From: JBBSOW01 sp038259365
Lineage (GTDB): Bacteria; Actinomycetota; Actinomycetes; Propionibacteriales; Propionibacteriaceae
Assembly: GCA_038259365.1 (NCBI GenBank)
Contig: JBBSOW010000028.1
Coordinates: 1 to 34,171 of the forward strand
Length of the DNA: 34,171 nucleotides
Direction of reading: 5' to 3'
Shown piece after piece: positions 21,878 to 29,757 of the stretch (its first letter is position 1; each line of letters starts with the position of its first letter). Under the pieces are notes generated by a model. It was not told where the DNA came from, made no database searches, and saw only the letters and a list, made by a program, of their open reading frames with translations. Both the position numbers and the translations under genes were made by a program.

Positions 21878-23671
21878 CTAACGAAGAGCGTCCTCATCGA
21901 CGCGGTCGCTGGACTCGATCTCTCGGCGTCCATTGCTGGGAGCATGGTCGATGTGGCCATCGCCATCGCCAGTGTGACCGTCGCCGCTGTGAGCGTCGCC
22001 GTTGTGGCCGTTCCCATGGTGGCTGGCGGCCAACTCGAGCTCGGCGCGGGTGGGTTTGGCGATGTTGTCGCCAAACCACCACTTGGAGACCATGGCGCGA
22101 CGCTTGGTCGCCTCAGGGCGCAGCTTGACCCCCGTCTCATCGGTCTCAGGACCGGCCTCCACCGGGATGTACTCCTTGTGCTCGGTCAGCGTGAACGCCT
22201 CCTCGGGGCTCAACGGCACGTCGTGCTCGGAGTAACCACCGATCGCCGAGCGTTCGATGACGCCGGACTCGCTGCCGTGCAACAGGCGATGAGCATCGGC
22301 GCGCTGAAGCGAGATGCAGATCCGCTTGGTGATGATGAAGGCCAGGACAGGGGCGACAAAGACCGCCACCCGCAAGACGTAGGTCACAGCGTTCAGCGAC
22401 ACGTTGAACTTCACCGCGATGATGTCGTTGCCACCGCCCAACCAGAACATCGCGTAGCACGTCATGGCGGCGACGCCGAAGGCGGTACGGGTCGGGACGT
22501 TGCGGGGTCGGTCGAGAACGTGGTGTTCTTCCTTGTCGCCGGTGACCCAGGCCTCGATGAACGGGTAGATGGCCAGGACGCCGAACAACGCCGTCAGCAG
22601 TCCCACCCCGGGCAGGAAGATGTTCCACGACCACGTGGTGCCGAAGATGTAGGACTCCCAACCCGGCATGATGCGGATAGCGCCCTCGATCCAGCCCATG
22701 TACCAGTCGGGCTGGGAACCCGCGGTGACCTGGGCCGGGTTGTATGCGCCGTAGGTCCAGATCGGGTTGATCTGCATCAGGCCACCCATGAGGGTGATGA
22801 TGCCGAAGACGATGAAGAAGAAGCCGCCCGCCTTGGCCATGTAGACCGGGAAGAGGGGGTATCCGACGACGTTTTGGTCGTTGCGGCCGGGCCCAGGGTA
22901 CTGCGTGTGCTTGTGGTAGACGAGCAACGCCATGTGGGCGCTGATCAGGCCCAACAAAATGCCGGGGATCAACAAGATGTGCACCATGTACAGGCGCGGA
23001 ATGATCAGATCGCCCGGGTATTGGCCGGCGAAGACGAAGAATTCTGCCCACGTGCCGATGATCGGCACCGATCGGATCAGGCCGTCGACGAAGCGTAGGC
23101 CGGTTCCGGACAGCAGATCATCGGGGAGGGAGTAGCCCGCGAAGCCCTCGATGGTGCCACCGATGGCCAGCAGGCCGACGCCGATGAGCCAGTTGAGCTC
23201 GCGCGGCTTGCGGAAGGCACCGGTGAAGAACACCCGCAGCATGTGCGCGAACATGCCCGCCACGAACAGCATCGCCGCCCAGTGATGCATCTGGCGCATC
23301 AACAGGCCGCCGCGGATATCGAAGGACAACGCCAGCGTCGAGGCGAACGCCTCCGACATGTGCAGGCCCTTCAGAAGCTGGTAGGAACCCTCGTACTCGA
23401 TCTCGGACATCGACGGCTTGTACCAAAACGTCAAGAAGACGCCGGTGATCAGCAAGATGATGAAGCTGTACAGGACGATCTCGCCGAGCAGGAAGGACCA
23501 GTGGTCGGGAAAGATCTTGCGCAGCAACCCTTTTCCGAGCCCAGCGGCGCCGACACGATCGTCGGCCCACTTGGCGGGACCGGCCGCCTTCTTGAGTAAA
23601 GGGCCGACCGGCTCGCTTTGCGGCTCGGCCTCAACGGTGCGCTCGCTCGAGAGCGGTGCTGGCTTAGCCAT
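21878..23671 (-). CDS. qcrB: Cytochrome bc1 complex cytochrome b subunit
   Basis: Menaquinol-oxidising cytochrome b of the bc1-aa3 supercomplex. The 597-residue protein has an N-terminal four-helix bundle with heme b His ligands (MRQMHHWAAMLFVAGMFAHMLRVFFTG and MVHILLIPGILLGLISAHMALL). The Qo-site motif PDWY occurs in SQPDWYMGW, the actinobacterial form. More helices follow in the C-terminal part. After about residue 460 comes the long soluble tail typical of actinobacteria, here ending in a His/Gly/Asp-rich stretch (about residues 553-580). ATG 23671 shares one base with the qcrA stop. QcrB is the known target of inhibitors such as telacebec in mycobacteria. Confidence 0.97.
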   Translation of the reverse strand: MAKPAPLSSERTVEAEPQSEPVGPLLKKAAGPAKWADDRVGAAGLGKGLLRKIFPDHWSFLLGEIVLYSFIILLITGVFLTFWYKPSMSEIEYEGSYQLLKGLHMSEAFASTLALSFDIRGGLLMRQMHHWAAMLFVAGMFAHMLRVFFTGAFRKPRELNWLIGVGLLAIGGTIEGFAGYSLPDDLLSGTGLRFVDGLIRSVPIIGTWAEFFVFAGQYPGDLIIPRLYMVHILLIPGILLGLISAHMALLVYHKHTQYPGPGRNDQNVVGYPLFPVYMAKAGGFFFIVFGIITLMGGLMQINPIWTYGAYNPAQVTAGSQPDWYMGWIEGAIRIMPGWESYIFGTTWSWNIFLPGVGLLTALFGVLAIYPFIEAWVTGDKEEHHVLDRPRNVPTRTAFGVAAMTCYAMFWLGGGNDIIAVKFNVSLNAVTYVLRVAVFVAPVLAFIITKRICISLQRADAHRLLHGSESGVIERSAIGGYSEHDVPLSPEEAFTLTEHKEYIPVEAGPETDETGVKLRPEATKRRAMVSKWWFGDNIAKPTRAELELAASHHGNGHNGDAHSGDGHTGDGDGHIDHAPSNGRREIESSDRVDEDALR

Positions 23672-24786
23672 CAGATGTTCTCTCTCTCATCGTAATACTC
23701 TGGCGAGTTGCGCTCGAAGTAGCTTGGTCCAACGGGTCGGGTGAAATCGCTTCGGGCGATCAGGTAGCCCTCCGAATCGACCGTGATCGGCAGCTGCGGC
23801 AGCGAACGGGCGGCAGGCCCGAACAAGACTTTACCGGCGTTCGCCAGGTCGAACGTCGACTGGTGACAGGGGCACAGGAGGTGGTGGGTCTGCTGCTCCC
23901 ACAGCGAGATGGGGCAGCCGACGTGGGTGCAGATCTTGGAGTAGGACAGGATGCCGCCCACCTGCCAGTCCTCACGGCCGGCGGGAATCTGGATCGCAGC
24001 GGGCGCCATCCGGACGATGATGATGGCGGCCTTGGCCTTCTCGGTGATGAACTCGGTGCCTTCGAGGGCCTCCAACGTGGCCGGCTCCGCGTTGACCAAC
24101 TGGCCGATCTCCAGATCCTCGGGCTTGATCGGGGCGTACGTCACGTCGTTGACCAGCCGGACTCCCTCGGCCCAGATCGTGCGCTCGATGGTCTTGGCGC
24201 GCATGGACTTGGTGGGCCAAGGGCCGAGATCGGCGAGGGTGACCAGCGCGGGCACCACCAAGATACCGATGGCACCGAGCAGGCTGGCGCCGATCAGCTT
24301 GCGGCGGGTGATGTTGGAATCGTCGATGCCGGCTTGGACGACCTCGACCGCCTTCTCGCGAGTCTCTTCGCTCGAGGCGATCGGGTGGCGCTGTTCGGTG
24401 TGCTCGATGTCGCTCATGAGGTTGCGGGCCCAGCTCTCAGCCCCGATACCGATGAACAAGATGGCCAGGCCCAGCGTCAGGCCCAGCAGGACGTGCTGGG
24501 CGTTGGCGTTGAGTAAGAAGTCGATCGTGAGATCACGGGGAACGGCGAAGTAGACGACCACAAAGGCGATAGCCATGACGGGGACCATCGCGAACAGCGT
24601 CACGATGCGGTGGTAGACCCGGTTCCCGGCCGCGTCGTTCGAGTCGGTGTAGCGGGGGGGCTCTTCCTCGACACCGGGGTCGGTAACGGGAAAGCGCTCG
24701 GCTATCTCGACGCTGGGGTTTGCCCCGAGGGTGGCAATCTCATCCGTTGCGGCGGGCGGCTGGCCGTGTACTTTAAGTTCGCTCAC
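23671..24786 (-). CDS. qcrA: Rieske iron-sulfur subunit of the bc1 complex
   Basis: Takes electrons from menaquinol and passes them to QcrC. The 371 residues show the actinobacterial form with three membrane helices (about 59-82, 96-116 and 164-187) in place of the single anchor of other bacteria. A twin-arginine motif TRRKLIG (160-166) before helix three suggests Tat-dependent export of the cluster domain, as known for Streptomyces QcrA. The 2Fe-2S ligands are C286/H288 (CTHVGC) and C305/H308 (CPCH), with disulfide cysteines C291 and C307. The start is GTG 24786 with AGGAG upstream. It lies 19 bp after qcrC and overlaps qcrB. Confidence 0.97.
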   Translation of the reverse strand: MSELKVHGQPPAATDEIATLGANPSVEIAERFPVTDPGVEEEPPRYTDSNDAAGNRVYHRIVTLFAMVPVMAIAFVVVYFAVPRDLTIDFLLNANAQHVLLGLTLGLAILFIGIGAESWARNLMSDIEHTEQRHPIASSEETREKAVEVVQAGIDDSNITRRKLIGASLLGAIGILVVPALVTLADLGPWPTKSMRAKTIERTIWAEGVRLVNDVTYAPIKPEDLEIGQLVNAEPATLEALEGTEFITEKAKAAIIIVRMAPAAIQIPAGREDWQVGGILSYSKICTHVGCPISLWEQQTHHLLCPCHQSTFDLANAGKVLFGPAARSLPQLPITVDSEGYLIARSDFTRPVGPSYFERNSPEYYDERENI

Positions 24787-24805
24787 TTGGCGTCTCCTCT
24801 TGACA

Positions 24806-25606
24806 TCACTTACGCGCAGCTCTGGAGGCGATCCACAGGGCGAAGCATACTAGCGCGCCCATACCGGCAACCCAGGTCCATAGACCCTCGGATACCGGGC
24901 CAACCCCACCGAGGCCGAGCCCGCCGTATTCCGGCTGCTCGTTGAGGCTCTCGAGGTAGCCGATCATCTCGCGGACGTCCTTATCGGTGATGGTGTTCTT
25001 CGAGAATACCGGCATCTGCTGAGGGCCCGTCCGAAGCGCCTCGTAGATGTACACCGGTTCCACCCCGTGCAGCGCTGGCGCGTACTTTCCCTTGGGAAGG
25101 GCGCCGCCGTTGCCGGAGACGTTGTGGCATGCGGAACAGTTGGTGCGAAAGATCTCACCGCCCCGGGCCAGTTCTTCGGCGGTGAGGCCTTCAGGGTCGT
25201 ATTGAGCCTTGGACGGGATGTCGGGGCCGGGTCCCATCGAGGCGACGTAGGCGGCCAGCGCGGCGATCTCTTCGTCGCTGTAGACGGCCTCCTTGCGGGG
25301 GGCCTGCGCTCCGGGCTTAGCCAACGGCATCCGCCCCGTTCCCACTTGAAAATCGACCGAGGCAGCGCCCACGCCGGCCAGCGAGGGCCCCTGGGAGCCT
25401 CCCTCGCCGTTGAGCCCGTGGCACGACGCGCAGCTCGCGGCGAACAGCCCTTTGCCCTCTTCGACCTGGGTGGACGTGCCGCCGTCGGCGGAAACCTGGG
25501 TCGCCGGCGCCACGACCGAGTAGCCGGCGCCGATGATGAACAGGGCAGCGAGCAACAACAGCGGCTTGGCCGCTCGGTGACGTCTGCGCGAGGATAGGAA
25601 CTTCAC
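24806..25606 (-). CDS. qcrC: Diheme cytochrome c subunit of the bc1 complex
   Basis: Membrane-anchored diheme cytochrome c, which in actinobacteria carries electrons directly from the bc1 complex to CtaC without a soluble cytochrome. The 266 residues contain an N-terminal hydrophobic signal/anchor (15-35), heme motif one C59ASCH63, heme motif two C157SACH161, Met-containing loops such as GRMPL and PQQMPVF that likely give the axial Met ligands, and a C-terminal membrane helix (TWVAGMGALVCFALWIAS). The start is GTG 25606 with AGGGA upstream. It lies between ctaE and qcrA in one operon (55 bp and 19 bp gaps). Confidence 0.97.
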   Translation of the reverse strand: MKFLSSRRRHRAAKPLLLLAALFIIGAGYSVVAPATQVSADGGTSTQVEEGKGLFAASCASCHGLNGEGGSQGPSLAGVGAASVDFQVGTGRMPLAKPGAQAPRKEAVYSDEEIAALAAYVASMGPGPDIPSKAQYDPEGLTAEELARGGEIFRTNCSACHNVSGNGGALPKGKYAPALHGVEPVYIYEALRTGPQQMPVFSKNTITDKDVREMIGYLESLNEQPEYGGLGLGGVGPVSEGLWTWVAGMGALVCFALWIASRAARK

Positions 25607-25661
25607 AGCGATCCCTCTCTGGTGATGCGGGTCATCTCAACCGGGGCTGGGTGTAGGTGGC

Positions 25662-26384
25662 TCATTGCAGGAGGTAGATCACCGAGAACAGCACGATCCA
25701 CACGATATCGACGAAGTGCCAGTAGTAGGAGACGGCCATGGTCGAGACCACCTGTTCGTGGGTGAAGCGTCGAGCCAGGTAGGTTCGCCCGAGCACAAAC
25801 AAGAACGCGACCAACCCGCCGATGACGTGCAGACCGTGGAACCCGGTGGCCAAGAAGAAGACGGACCCGTAGACGTCGCTGGAAAGCGAGAGACCCTCGT
25901 GAAAAAGCTCCGCGTACTCGAAAATCTGGCCACCGATGAATACCGAGCCCATCACGAACGTCGTGATGTACCACTCGCGCAGCCCCCATCGGGAGACGTT
26001 CAGCAAGGAGCCGGTGCGCCCGACTTGGCCGTGTTCGGACTTGAGCACCCCGAGCTGGCACGTCACCGAGCTCAGGACCAAGACGATGGTGTTGGCCACG
26101 GCGAAGGGCACGTTCAACATGCCGGCGCCCTGGGCCCACAGGCTGTCGGCGTGGTTGGTGACGGCGGCGTTGGTGACCCCGCGGATGGTGAAGTAGGCGG
26201 CGAACAACGCCCCGAAGAACATCAACTCCGAGGAGAGCCACACGATCGTTCCCACCGCGACCGCATCGGGGCGCGAGGGGTTGTCGTAAAGCCGTGCCGG
26301 GGCGATCGGGTGGACGGCTCCGTGCCGTACCCCGGTCGGGGCTTGCGTCTGCGCTGCCGCTTGGGACTGTGATGTTGGGGCCAC
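25662..26384 (-). CDS. ctaE: Cytochrome c oxidase subunit III
   Basis: Subunit III of the aa3 oxidase, with about five helices in 240 residues. Family marks include VWLSSELMFFGALFAAYFTIRG, a middle helix FVMGSVFIGGQIFEYAEL, FFLATGFHGLHVIGGLVAFLFV with conserved His-Gly-His, and the end SYYWHFVDIVWIVLFSVIYL. The N-terminus has a 40-residue hydrophilic, Gln/Ala/Pro-rich extension. GTG 26384 is preferred because a -10-like box lies six bases before it and no ribosome site is seen; an ATG eight bases earlier is in another frame. It heads the ctaE-qcrC-qcrA-qcrB operon, the order seen in mycobacteria and related groups, and diverges from ctaG. Confidence 0.95.
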   Translation of the reverse strand: MAPTSQSQAAAQTQAPTGVRHGAVHPIAPARLYDNPSRPDAVAVGTIVWLSSELMFFGALFAAYFTIRGVTNAAVTNHADSLWAQGAGMLNVPFAVANTIVLVLSSVTCQLGVLKSEHGQVGRTGSLLNVSRWGLREWYITTFVMGSVFIGGQIFEYAELFHEGLSLSSDVYGSVFFLATGFHGLHVIGGLVAFLFVLGRTYLARRFTHEQVVSTMAVSYYWHFVDIVWIVLFSVIYLLQ

Positions 26385-26390
26385 GGAGCC

Positions 26391-26396
26391 ATTATT
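26391..26396 (-). promoter_or_regulatory. -10 box of the ctaE-qcrCAB operon, leaderless type
   Basis: AATAAT on the minus strand ends six bases before the ctaE GTG, and no ribosome binding site is visible. The -35 area is unclear. Confidence 0.5.
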
Positions 26397-26410
26397 GCCC
26401 GAATGGGCAA
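26395..26410 (-). promoter_or_regulatory. Inverted repeat overlapping the ctaE promoter
   Basis: TTGCCC GAAT GGGCAA is a perfect six-base inverted repeat that shares two bases with the ctaE -10 box and extends upstream, the expected position for a repressor site. Confidence 0.45.
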
Positions 26411-26470
26411 ACGGGTCACGTTCGGGGGCCGAATACCTCAGATGTTGGTCAAGATCGTTATCGTTAAGGG

Positions 26471-27565
26471 GTGTCTGCGACTACCTTGGGGCTCTCGATG
26501 AGCCCGCTGCTGGTGGCGATGCACGCCACGCCCGACAACCAACCCGCACCGCTCACGCGGATGCGGCTGCTGACCGGTTGGACGTGGGATTGGTGGATCG
26601 TCCTCCCGGCGCTCGCCACCGTGGCCTTGTACCTGTGGGCAGTGTGGAGATTGCGGCGGCGCGGGGTCCGTTGGGCGCCGTCGAGGACCTGGTCGTTCTG
26701 CCTCGGCGGCGTGGGCAGCGGGGTGGTGGCGACGATGTCCGCGCTGGGCACCTACGACACCGTCTTGATCAGCGTGCACATGGTGCAGCACATGGTCTTG
26801 GCCTTCCTGACGCCAATTTTCCTGGCGCTGGGGGCGCCGGTCACGCTGGCGTTGCGGGTGTTGCCCAAACGGCAGAAGGGTTGGCTGAGTGCCGCCCTGC
26901 ACTCCAGGCTGGCCAAGATCGTGTCCTTCCCGGTCCTCACGACGGGGCTGTTCATCATCAACCCCTACGTTCTCTACTTCAGCGAGCTCTACCCGGTGAC
27001 GCTGGCGTCGCCCTTTTGGCACAACTGGCTGCACGTGCACTTCGTCCTGACGGGCTGCATGTTCTTCTGGCCGCTGATCGGAATCGATCCCATGCCCAAC
27101 CGCCTGACCTATCCGATGCGGTTGCTGATGCTCTTCGTCACCATCCCTTTTCACGCCTTCCTGGGCGTGACCATCATGGGGTCGCCGGAGCTGCTGGGCG
27201 AACGGTGGTACCTGTCGTTGGAGCGAACCTGGGGCCCGAGCCTACTGGCGGACCAGAATCTGGGCGGCGGGATCATGTGGGGCGCCTCCGACGGGGTGCT
27301 GTTGATCATCATGGCCGTCCTGTTCGTCCAGTGGTTCCGCGCGAGTCAGCGGGAGGCCAAGCGCGTCGATCGCCACCTCGATCGGTTGGAGGCCAACCAG
27401 GCCCGCCGGGCGAGCGCCGAGAGCGGCGGCGCTTCACCATCCGGGCCAGCACGCTACGATCCAGTGGGAAGCACCGCGCCGGGTCCAGCCGACAACCACC
27501 GTTCGACCACCGAAGACGAATCAACCAAAGCAGGCAGTTCGCCACAGAATGAGGACACCCGATGA
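26471..27565 (+). CDS. ctaG: Cytochrome c oxidase assembly protein, CtaG family (caa3_CtaG)
   Basis: A 364-residue membrane protein with about seven helices belonging to the caa3_CtaG family, linked to oxidase maturation and possibly copper delivery to subunit I. Typical stretches are LYLWAVWRLRRRGVRWAPSRTWSF, ATMSALGTYDTVLISVHMVQHMVLAFLTPIFLALGAPVTLALRVLP with conserved His-Met-Val-Gln-His, FWHNWLHVHFVLTGCMFFWPLIG, FHAFLGVTIMGSPELL and WGASDGVLLIIMAVLF. The C-terminal 60 residues are hydrophilic and Ser/Pro-rich. GTG 26471 has AAGGG directly adjacent; ATG 26498, nine codons on and six bases after GGGG, is an equally possible start. It diverges from ctaE and overlaps the next gene by ATGA. 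Confidence 0.9.
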   Translation: MSATTLGLSMSPLLVAMHATPDNQPAPLTRMRLLTGWTWDWWIVLPALATVALYLWAVWRLRRRGVRWAPSRTWSFCLGGVGSGVVATMSALGTYDTVLISVHMVQHMVLAFLTPIFLALGAPVTLALRVLPKRQKGWLSAALHSRLAKIVSFPVLTTGLFIINPYVLYFSELYPVTLASPFWHNWLHVHFVLTGCMFFWPLIGIDPMPNRLTYPMRLLMLFVTIPFHAFLGVTIMGSPELLGERWYLSLERTWGPSLLADQNLGGGIMWGASDGVLLIIMAVLFVQWFRASQREAKRVDRHLDRLEANQARRASAESGGASPSGPARYDPVGSTAPGPADNHRSTTEDESTKAGSSPQNEDTR

Positions 27566-27984
27566 GTTCAGAGCACCCCGCGAATCCGAAACCGGTCCGC
27601 ATCCTGCTGTACTCCGACGACCGAACCGTCCGCGAGCAGGTCCGGCTCACGCTGGGCCGTAAGGTGGCCCCCGATCTGGGTGAGATCGTGCTCGAGGAGT
27701 TCGCGACGCACGCGGCCGTGATGAAGGCGATGAACGCCGGCGGGATCGACCTGTGCATCCTCGACGGCGAGGCGGTGCCGATCGGCGGCATGGGGATCAC
27801 CCGCCAACTCAAGGACGAGATCGCCCACTGCCCCCCCATCCTGATCTTGGTGGGCCGAATCCAAGACGCCTGGCTGGCGACGTGGTCTCGAGCCGACGGG
27901 GTCTTGGCCCACCCCGTCGATCCGATCAGGCTGCCGCAGGTCGTGGCCGAGCTGTTGCGCACCCGGGCCACCGTCGGCGCCTGA
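27562..27984 (+). CDS. Stand-alone response-regulator receiver-like protein
   Basis: A 140-residue single-domain protein with the CheY-like pattern. Acidic residues D19/D20 end strand one (VRILLYSDD), and D68 sits at the phosphorylation position (LCILDGE) followed by GGMGITRQLKDEI. The usual Lys near the end is His117 (LAHPVDP in place of LKPFxP), and the Thr/Ser at the end of strand four is missing in ILILVGRIQD. Phosphorylation-dependent switching is therefore doubtful. No output domain or histidine kinase neighbours it. The ATG overlaps the ctaG stop (ATGA), and its stop overlaps the trpD ATG (TGATG). I infer a regulator tied to either oxidase assembly or trpD; nothing in the sequence decides which. 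Confidence 0.8.
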   Translation: MSSEHPANPKPVRILLYSDDRTVREQVRLTLGRKVAPDLGEIVLEEFATHAAVMKAMNAGGIDLCILDGEAVPIGGMGITRQLKDEIAHCPPILILVGRIQDAWLATWSRADGVLAHPVDPIRLPQVVAELLRTRATVGA

Positions 27985-29027
27985 TGGGAGCCGGCTCCAC
28001 CTGGGCTGAGGTGTTGACCGATCTGGTCTGCAACCGGGACCTGAGCACGGATCAAACGGGCTGGGCGATGGGGGAGATCCTCGCCGGCCAGGCCTCTCCC
28101 GTCCATGTCGCGGCCTTTGCGGTTGCCCTGCGGACCAAGGGAGAGACCGTTACCGAGCTGGCCGGGATGGCCGACCAGATGCTGCAGTTTGCCTCGCCGT
28201 TGAACCTGAGCGGGCGCTGCGTCGACGTCGTCGGCAGCGGTGCCGACCGCGCCAACACCGTCAACATCTCCACGATGGCGGGGATCGTGGGGGCAGGGGC
28301 GGGCGCCCGCGTCGCCAAGCACGGAAACCGGGCCGCTTCCTCGGCCTGTGGGACCGCCGATGTCCTGGAAGAGCTGGGCGTCGCGCTCAGCGTCGACCCC
28401 GCGAGGCAGCCTGCGATTTTGGACGAGTGCGGGATCGTGTTCTTGTTCGCCCCGCTGTATCACCCCTCGCTGCGGCACGCGGCCGCCACGAGGCGCGAGT
28501 TGGGCATCTCCACCACCTTCAATTTCCTCGGTCCGCTCGCCAACCCCGCCCGGCCCGCCGCCCAGGCCGTCGGGCTCGCCGATCCGCGCGCGGCCGAGCT
28601 CGTGGCGGGCGTGTTGGCTTCCCGGGGTGTCGACGCCGTGGTGTTCCACGGTGGTGATGGGCTCGACGAGCTGACCACGACGACCGAATCGGCGGTGTGG
28701 CTCGTGGCGAAGGGACAGGTGAGCCGGCACCGACTCGATCCGCTCGATCTCGGCCTGTCGCGCAGCCACCCTGAGCAACTGGTCGGCGGTCAGGCTCGGC
28801 ATAACGCGGATGTGGTGCTCGATCTGCTGGCGGGCGCCCCCGGCCCGGTGCGGGACATCGTGGTGTTGAACGCCGCGGCCACGTTGGTGGCTTACGAGGG
28901 CCCTCGGCACGAGGTGCCGCTCGTCGATCAGCTCGGCCCGCAACTCGAGCGTGCTGCCGAGGCGATCGATTCCGGCGCGGCGAGAACAACGCTAAAGACG
29001 TGGGCGGCAGCCACCCAGCGAGGCTGA
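27984..29027 (+). CDS. trpD: Anthranilate phosphoribosyltransferase
   Basis: Second step of tryptophan synthesis: anthranilate plus PRPP gives phosphoribosyl anthranilate. The 347 residues match the family: helical N-terminal domain with ILAGQASPVHVAAFAVALRTKGET, the KHGNRAASSACGTADVLEELGV motif, and TFNFLGPLANPARP. The PRPP-binding loop, usually GTGGD, reads GSGAD at residues 84-88, followed by a normal NTVNIST. ATG 27984 shares one base with the stop of the receiver gene. Other trp genes are not in the window; trpD set beside ctaE/qcr away from the trp cluster is known from mycobacteria and related groups. Confidence 0.93.
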   Translation: MGAGSTWAEVLTDLVCNRDLSTDQTGWAMGEILAGQASPVHVAAFAVALRTKGETVTELAGMADQMLQFASPLNLSGRCVDVVGSGADRANTVNISTMAGIVGAGAGARVAKHGNRAASSACGTADVLEELGVALSVDPARQPAILDECGIVFLFAPLYHPSLRHAAATRRELGISTTFNFLGPLANPARPAAQAVGLADPRAAELVAGVLASRGVDAVVFHGGDGLDELTTTTESAVWLVAKGQVSRHRLDPLDLGLSRSHPEQLVGGQARHNADVVLDLLAGAPGPVRDIVVLNAAATLVAYEGPRHEVPLVDQLGPQLERAAEAIDSGAARTTLKTWAAATQRG

Positions 29028-29056
29028 TCGAGGCGGGTTTCCGGACGTCCGTGAAG

Positions 29057-29737
29057 TCACAGGAGGCCTTGCAGGGCTATCCCGGCGAAGGGCCCCACCA
29101 TCAGTGCCGGCCCGTAGGCGAAGCCACCGTAGCGGCCCCGCAGCCGCAACCAGATGGCCCAGCCGGCGCCGACGCAGGTACCGATGACGAGCATGCTCAC
29201 CCACACGCTCCAATCGGCAGTGGCCGCGGCCGCCCCCAGGATCGGCATCAGCCGAACGTCACCGAAGCCGATACCCGCTGACGTCATGCGCCAGATCGCC
29301 CAGAACATCGCCGCCGCCGCCAGGGCGCCCAGGGCCGCCCGCGCCGCCGCGCTCCAGTCATCCAGCAGCCCCAGGACGGGCACGCTCAGCCCGAGTCCGG
29401 CCCAGCAGAGCCACGTCAGATGGCGAGGAATCCAGGTGGTGACGGCGTCGATGGCCACCGCCAAGACGCCGCCGCTGCTCAGTACGAGCCAAGGGGCGAG
29501 CTGGCCGACCGGTTGGGTCCCAGCCGCGATGGCGAACCCCGTCCCCGCACACCCGGCCGTAGCCAGGACGAACCGGAAAGTCGCGAGATCGGCATAGCGG
29601 GGTTTGGTGTCGGCCCCGGGGGTGTCGGGATGCGGCTCGGGCAGGCGACTCAGAACGGACGGGATCGCGATCGTCAGGCAGCAGGCCAGGGCGAGCCCGG
29701 ATCCCAGTGCCATCCACCAGGGAAGTGCCGCGGTCAT
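29057..29737 (-). CDS. A24 family prepilin peptidase-like membrane protein
   Basis: A 226-residue membrane protein with about six to seven helices. It holds the two aspartates of A24 aspartic peptidases: D97 in VAIDAVTTWIPRHLT and D160 in the GxGD motif GIGFGDVRLMP. The N-terminal methyltransferase domain of full PilD is absent, so it resembles the short TadV/CpaA-type or actinobacterial forms. Such enzymes cut leader peptides of type IV pilins or Flp-type pilins; no pilin gene is in the window, so the substrate is unknown. ATG 29737 is preferred, seven bases after a TAGGAT box. It converges with trpD. Confidence 0.85.
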   Translation of the reverse strand: MTAALPWWMALGSGLALACCLTIAIPSVLSRLPEPHPDTPGADTKPRYADLATFRFVLATAGCAGTGFAIAAGTQPVGQLAPWLVLSSGGVLAVAIDAVTTWIPRHLTWLCWAGLGLSVPVLGLLDDWSAAARAALGALAAAAMFWAIWRMTSAGIGFGDVRLMPILGAAAATADWSVWVSMLVIGTCVGAGWAIWLRLRGRYGGFAYGPALMVGPFAGIALQGLL

Positions 29738-29744
29738 GGACACG

Positions 29745-29750
29745 ATCCTA
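29745..29750 (-). promoter_or_regulatory. -10 box of the prepilin peptidase gene, leaderless type
   Basis: TAGGAT on the minus strand ends seven bases before the ATG at 29737. It lies seven bases from the stop of the upstream gene, so the peptidase gene may have its own promoter. Confidence 0.45.
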
Positions 29751-29757
29751 AGCCCGC

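Noticed and set aside
27309..28943. Long minus-strand open frame opposite ctaG, the receiver gene and trpD
   Set aside because: It spans three overlapping real genes and its sequence is His/Arg/Gly-rich shadow coding.
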